A stretch of 64,000 nt of DNA from Saccharothrix sp. (GTDB lineage: Bacteria; Actinomycetota; Actinomycetes; Mycobacteriales; Pseudonocardiaceae), in NCBI RefSeq assembly GCF_031180885.1, contig NZ_JAPSLK010000001.1, positions 25,004 through 89,003 of the forward strand, written 5' to 3'. The notes under the pieces are model-generated. The model saw nothing but the letters and a program-made list of their open reading frames with translations. It had not been told where the DNA came from and searched no databases. Position numbers and translations under genes: made by a program. Below are positions 62,901-64,000 of this stretch, piece by piece (position 1 is the first letter of the stretch; each line of letters begins with the position of its first letter).

Positions 62901-63527
62901 GGACGACTCGCCACCGTGCTCCGCCAGGGCCGCCCGGAAGCGTTCGTCGTGGTGCAGCACGTAAGACGGCACCACGACCAACCTGGTGTGGCCGCTGTCC
63001 GCCTCGTCCGCCATCACCACGCCGATCAGCAGCCCACCGGCGAACACCGCCGCACCCGACAGCCCACCCCACGGCGAACCACCCGGGTCGGGTCGGTGAC
63101 CCTCGACCGCCAGCACGTGGCGGTTCGCGACCCGGAGGTCGTCGGGGTTCAACGTCCCCGACACCTGCGCCGTGTCGACCGGCCCACCCGGACGCTGCGC
63201 GCGATCGGGCACACCCCTGGCCTCACACCGCAGACCCGGCCGTTCCGTGACCACCCGCCCCCACGCCACACCCCTGCCCACCGGCGGAACCCACGCCGGC
63301 GAATCGACCCGGACCAGCGCCGCGTCGTCCCGGCCGGCCGCCGTCCCGCACCACACCACGACGCCCTCGTGCCGCGCGGCCCGACCGGGGTGGAACACCT
63401 CGACCGCCGCGCCCGGACCGCCCACCACGTGCGCCGAGGTCAGCACCAGCCGCGGACCGACCACGTACCCCGAACCCGGCACACCCCCGGCCGTCACCGC
63501 GACCACGCGCCTGCGATCCACACCCAC
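59976..63527 (-). CDS. Trypsin-like protease / STAND NTPase / TPR fusion (NLR-like)
   Basis: 1,183 residues. N-terminal chymotrypsin-fold protease (about 1-205): His33 in 'LTSAHVVGG', Asp67/68 in 'GRDDAALVRVD', Ser157 in 'GGLSGAAVF'. STAND/NB-ARC-like NTPase (about 245-480): P-loop GPGGQGKT (272-279), Walker B 'LVVVDYAETR' (318-327). A helical linker follows, then about ten 46-residue TPR-type units (about 690-1170) with LNNQA-LA-LGRREEAL. This is the layout of bacterial NLR-like effectors, where TPRs sense, the NTPase switches and the protease acts. GTG follows the trypco2 gene by 21 bases. The target is unknown. Confidence 0.93.
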   Translation of the reverse strand: MGVDRRRVVAVTAGGVPGSGYVVGPRLVLTSAHVVGGPGAAVEVFHPGRAARHEGVVVWCGTAAGRDDAALVRVDSPAWVPPVGRGVAWGRVVTERPGLRCEARGVPDRAQRPGGPVDTAQVSGTLNPDDLRVANRHVLAVEGHRPDPGGSPWGGLSGAAVFAGGLLIGVVMADEADSGHTRLVVVPSYVLHHDERFRAALAEHGGESSGLRPVEFEGLADPGLPVSSVLPSPGWLLHPALEVVPFRGRRAELDRLAGWAAAEGFGVCLVHGPGGQGKTRLARQFAADLGRRWATVWLDPRARGDDLAVLADAAVPTLVVVDYAETRAAQVEDLVRVAVDHGGGTPLKVFLLARTAGEWWDRLRASSGTASLLLDGSPVVGLDPLESEQGGQESAYRDALEAFAAELPKVRGLSDRRWAGRTAQLADRQPAGPGAKSALTLHMTALAHLLDSDASADADGPLPPEEVEDRLVEHEKRYWEQAAAGNARLPLRRSTLHDAMAAAVLVGADDRDQADALLLRVVGLADQPRDRRDAVVDWIAGLYPAADTTPFGMLQPDRLAERFVGRHLEKHPELADRLVPGISPQQAERLLTLYARAAAHTVFAGALDEHLTALCVRHPPRLGGATIAVATQVERPQPLLLALEHIGDASGTDVDLLSDLANHLPPFSHRLTYWAALLGARLVDVYRAQAEADPDTFTPDLAMSLNNQANRLADLGRREEALKTNTEAVRIYLKLALAKPDAFHHALATSLNNQAGHLAGLGRHEEALKTIALAVAIRRPAAQARPEIFTPDLAMTLNNQAVRLAGLGRREEALEAITRAVTIRRELARTWPEAFNPDLAMSLNNKANHLAGVGRREEALQAVTEAVGIYRELARTWPDAFDHALATSLNNQSVRLAGVGRREEALEAVTEAVTIRRDLVRARPDAFNHALATSLNNQAVRLADLGRRAEALEAVGEAVEIYRELAGARPDVFRADLAVSLNNLANTLADLGRREDALKAISEAVEIYRELAGARPDVFRADLAVSLNNLANTLADQGRHEEALEAVTEAVAIRRELADARPDAFNPNLALSLHNQSVRLAGVGRRGEALEAVTEAVTIRRDLARARPDAFNHALAASLNNQAVFLADLGRREEALAAITEAITIRRSLVRVRPQVHKVELEQSLRVLALLTHTGGNPVEATD
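60040..61440 (-). repeat. 138-base tandem repeats encoding TPR units
   Basis: About ten direct repeats with a 138-base (46-codon) period. Two neighbouring units, from about 60,423 and 60,561, are identical over roughly 75 bases, a sign of recent duplication or gene conversion. Confidence 0.85.
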
Positions 63528-63548
63528 CCCCGGCGACGGCGGAACTGG

Positions 63549-63878
63549 TCAGGGCTCGATGTGACCCGACACGTCCCCCGGGCCCTCGGGACGCGGGCTC
63601 GAACCGCCGACGAGCAGGTCCCTGCCGTTCTTGTCCTTGGGTGTCAACGAAACCTTCACCCGGTGCGTGGCCCCCCGACCCGCGCCGGTCTCGACCTCGG
63701 CCGCCACCACCCACGCCTTGAACCCGCCCTTGGCCTTCACGTCGGCCTTCAACTCCACGCCGAACTCCAACTCGATCGGCCCCACCGCGAAGGTGACGTC
63801 CTGCCCGCGGCCGTAGACCACGGCCTCCAGCAACTCGTCCCGCAACGCGGCCACAGCCCTGGCCAACTCGATCTCCAT
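63549..63878 (-). CDS. Trypsin-co-occurring domain (trypco2) protein
   Basis: A 109-residue protein: 'ELARAVAALRDELLEAVVYG' helix, then strands 'VTFAVGPIELEFGVELKADV', 'KAWVVAAEVETGAG' and 'HRVKVSLTPKDKNGRDLLV'. This is the trypco2 domain, described as encoded beside trypsin-STAND conflict proteins. It lies immediately upstream of such a gene and in the same operon, so it probably regulates or is cleaved by the protease. ATAGTG 6 bases before the ATG suggests leaderless expression. Confidence 0.88.
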   Translation of the reverse strand: MEIELARAVAALRDELLEAVVYGRGQDVTFAVGPIELEFGVELKADVKAKGGFKAWVVAAEVETGAGRGATHRVKVSLTPKDKNGRDLLVGGSSPRPEGPGDVSGHIEP

Positions 63879-63927
63879 ACCCACCACTATCGACCGCCGG
63901 CCGGTTGTCGCTACGCCACCCGCACCC

Positions 63928-64000
63928 TTACCCGAACCCCCGCTCGATCGCGCCGCACATCTGCGGGGAGCAGCCGTTGTGGTCCGGATCATCGGGGTGT
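63928..64000 (-). CDS. Possible C-terminus of a gene running off the right edge
   Basis: An open frame enters from the right edge and ends at TAA 63928-63930: 'HPDDPDHNGCSPQMCGAIER' then GFG. Only 24 codons are visible and no family is recognisable. The orientation fits the operon downstream. Confidence 0.3.
   Translation of the reverse strand, partial: HPDDPDHNGCSPQMCGAIERGFG

Overview
The window is very GC-rich and densely coded. Many genes start with GTG or TTG and have a TANNNT hexamer 6-8 bases before the start codon, the layout of leaderless transcripts. It carries mycothiol genes (mshA and a mycothiol-dependent isomerase-fold protein), senX3 beside a phosphoglycerate mutase, an HbhA-like coiled-coil protein with its regulator, an F420/FMN PPOX enzyme and a gamma-butyrolactone-receptor-type TetR. 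Together these point to a mycolate-free or mycolate-related actinomycete, most likely Pseudonocardiales (Saccharothrix/Actinosynnema/Lentzea type). The taxon is inference; the gene families are read from the sequence.

Layout. 1-3,200: start of senX3, two truncated gene remnants meeting at a long palindrome, gpmA, an NmrA-like oxidoreductase and a heptad-repeat protein. 3,279-9,500: acyl-CoA ligase, DUF4349 lipoprotein, the hydrolase-mshA-ybjN cluster and a GNAT gene. 9,500-18,500: L,D-transpeptidase, SDR, Nal1-like serine protease, murB, DUF2505, methyltransferase, mycothiol-dependent enzyme, purU, LOG-like and YbaK genes. 18,550-23,840: TipA-like MerR regulator, PfpI amidase, hydrolase, DUF2516-hbhA-HTH cluster, methyltransferase and a zinc-ribbon protein. 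23,894-28,257: membrane NACHT NTPase, PLP aminotransferase and DUF445. 28,258-28,922: a repeat-rich non-coding island. 28,923-36,584: CGNR protein, a PadR-controlled ABC/FtsX exporter cassette and an ECF sigma factor with a partner. 36,834-48,465: secreted protein, MocR/YczE pair, Clp-N/HTH/PP2C-like divergon, a tRNA Glu-Asp-Phe cluster, TetR, a copper chaperone with a CsoR box, CspA, a solute-binding protein, MpaB-like and PPOX enzymes, and an excalibur protein.

48,462-64,000 holds the two most unusual systems. The first is a tightly overlapped three-gene operon: a YqiJ/NfeD-like membrane OB-fold protein, a YqiK-type flotillin and a 1,617-residue AAA+ ATPase. The second is a trypco2 protein followed by a 1,183-residue trypsin-like protease/STAND NTPase/TPR fusion. 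The second has the architecture of bacterial NLR-like conflict (probably anti-phage) systems. With the NACHT protein at 23,894, the window carries three large signal-type NTPases.

Regulation is unusually legible. Several divergent promoters carry paired palindromes or overlapping -10 boxes: HTH/Clp-N versus PP2C-like, TetR versus monooxygenase, MocR versus YczE, murB versus DUF2505, and the hbhA regulator. No CRISPR array, insertion sequence or rRNA was found.
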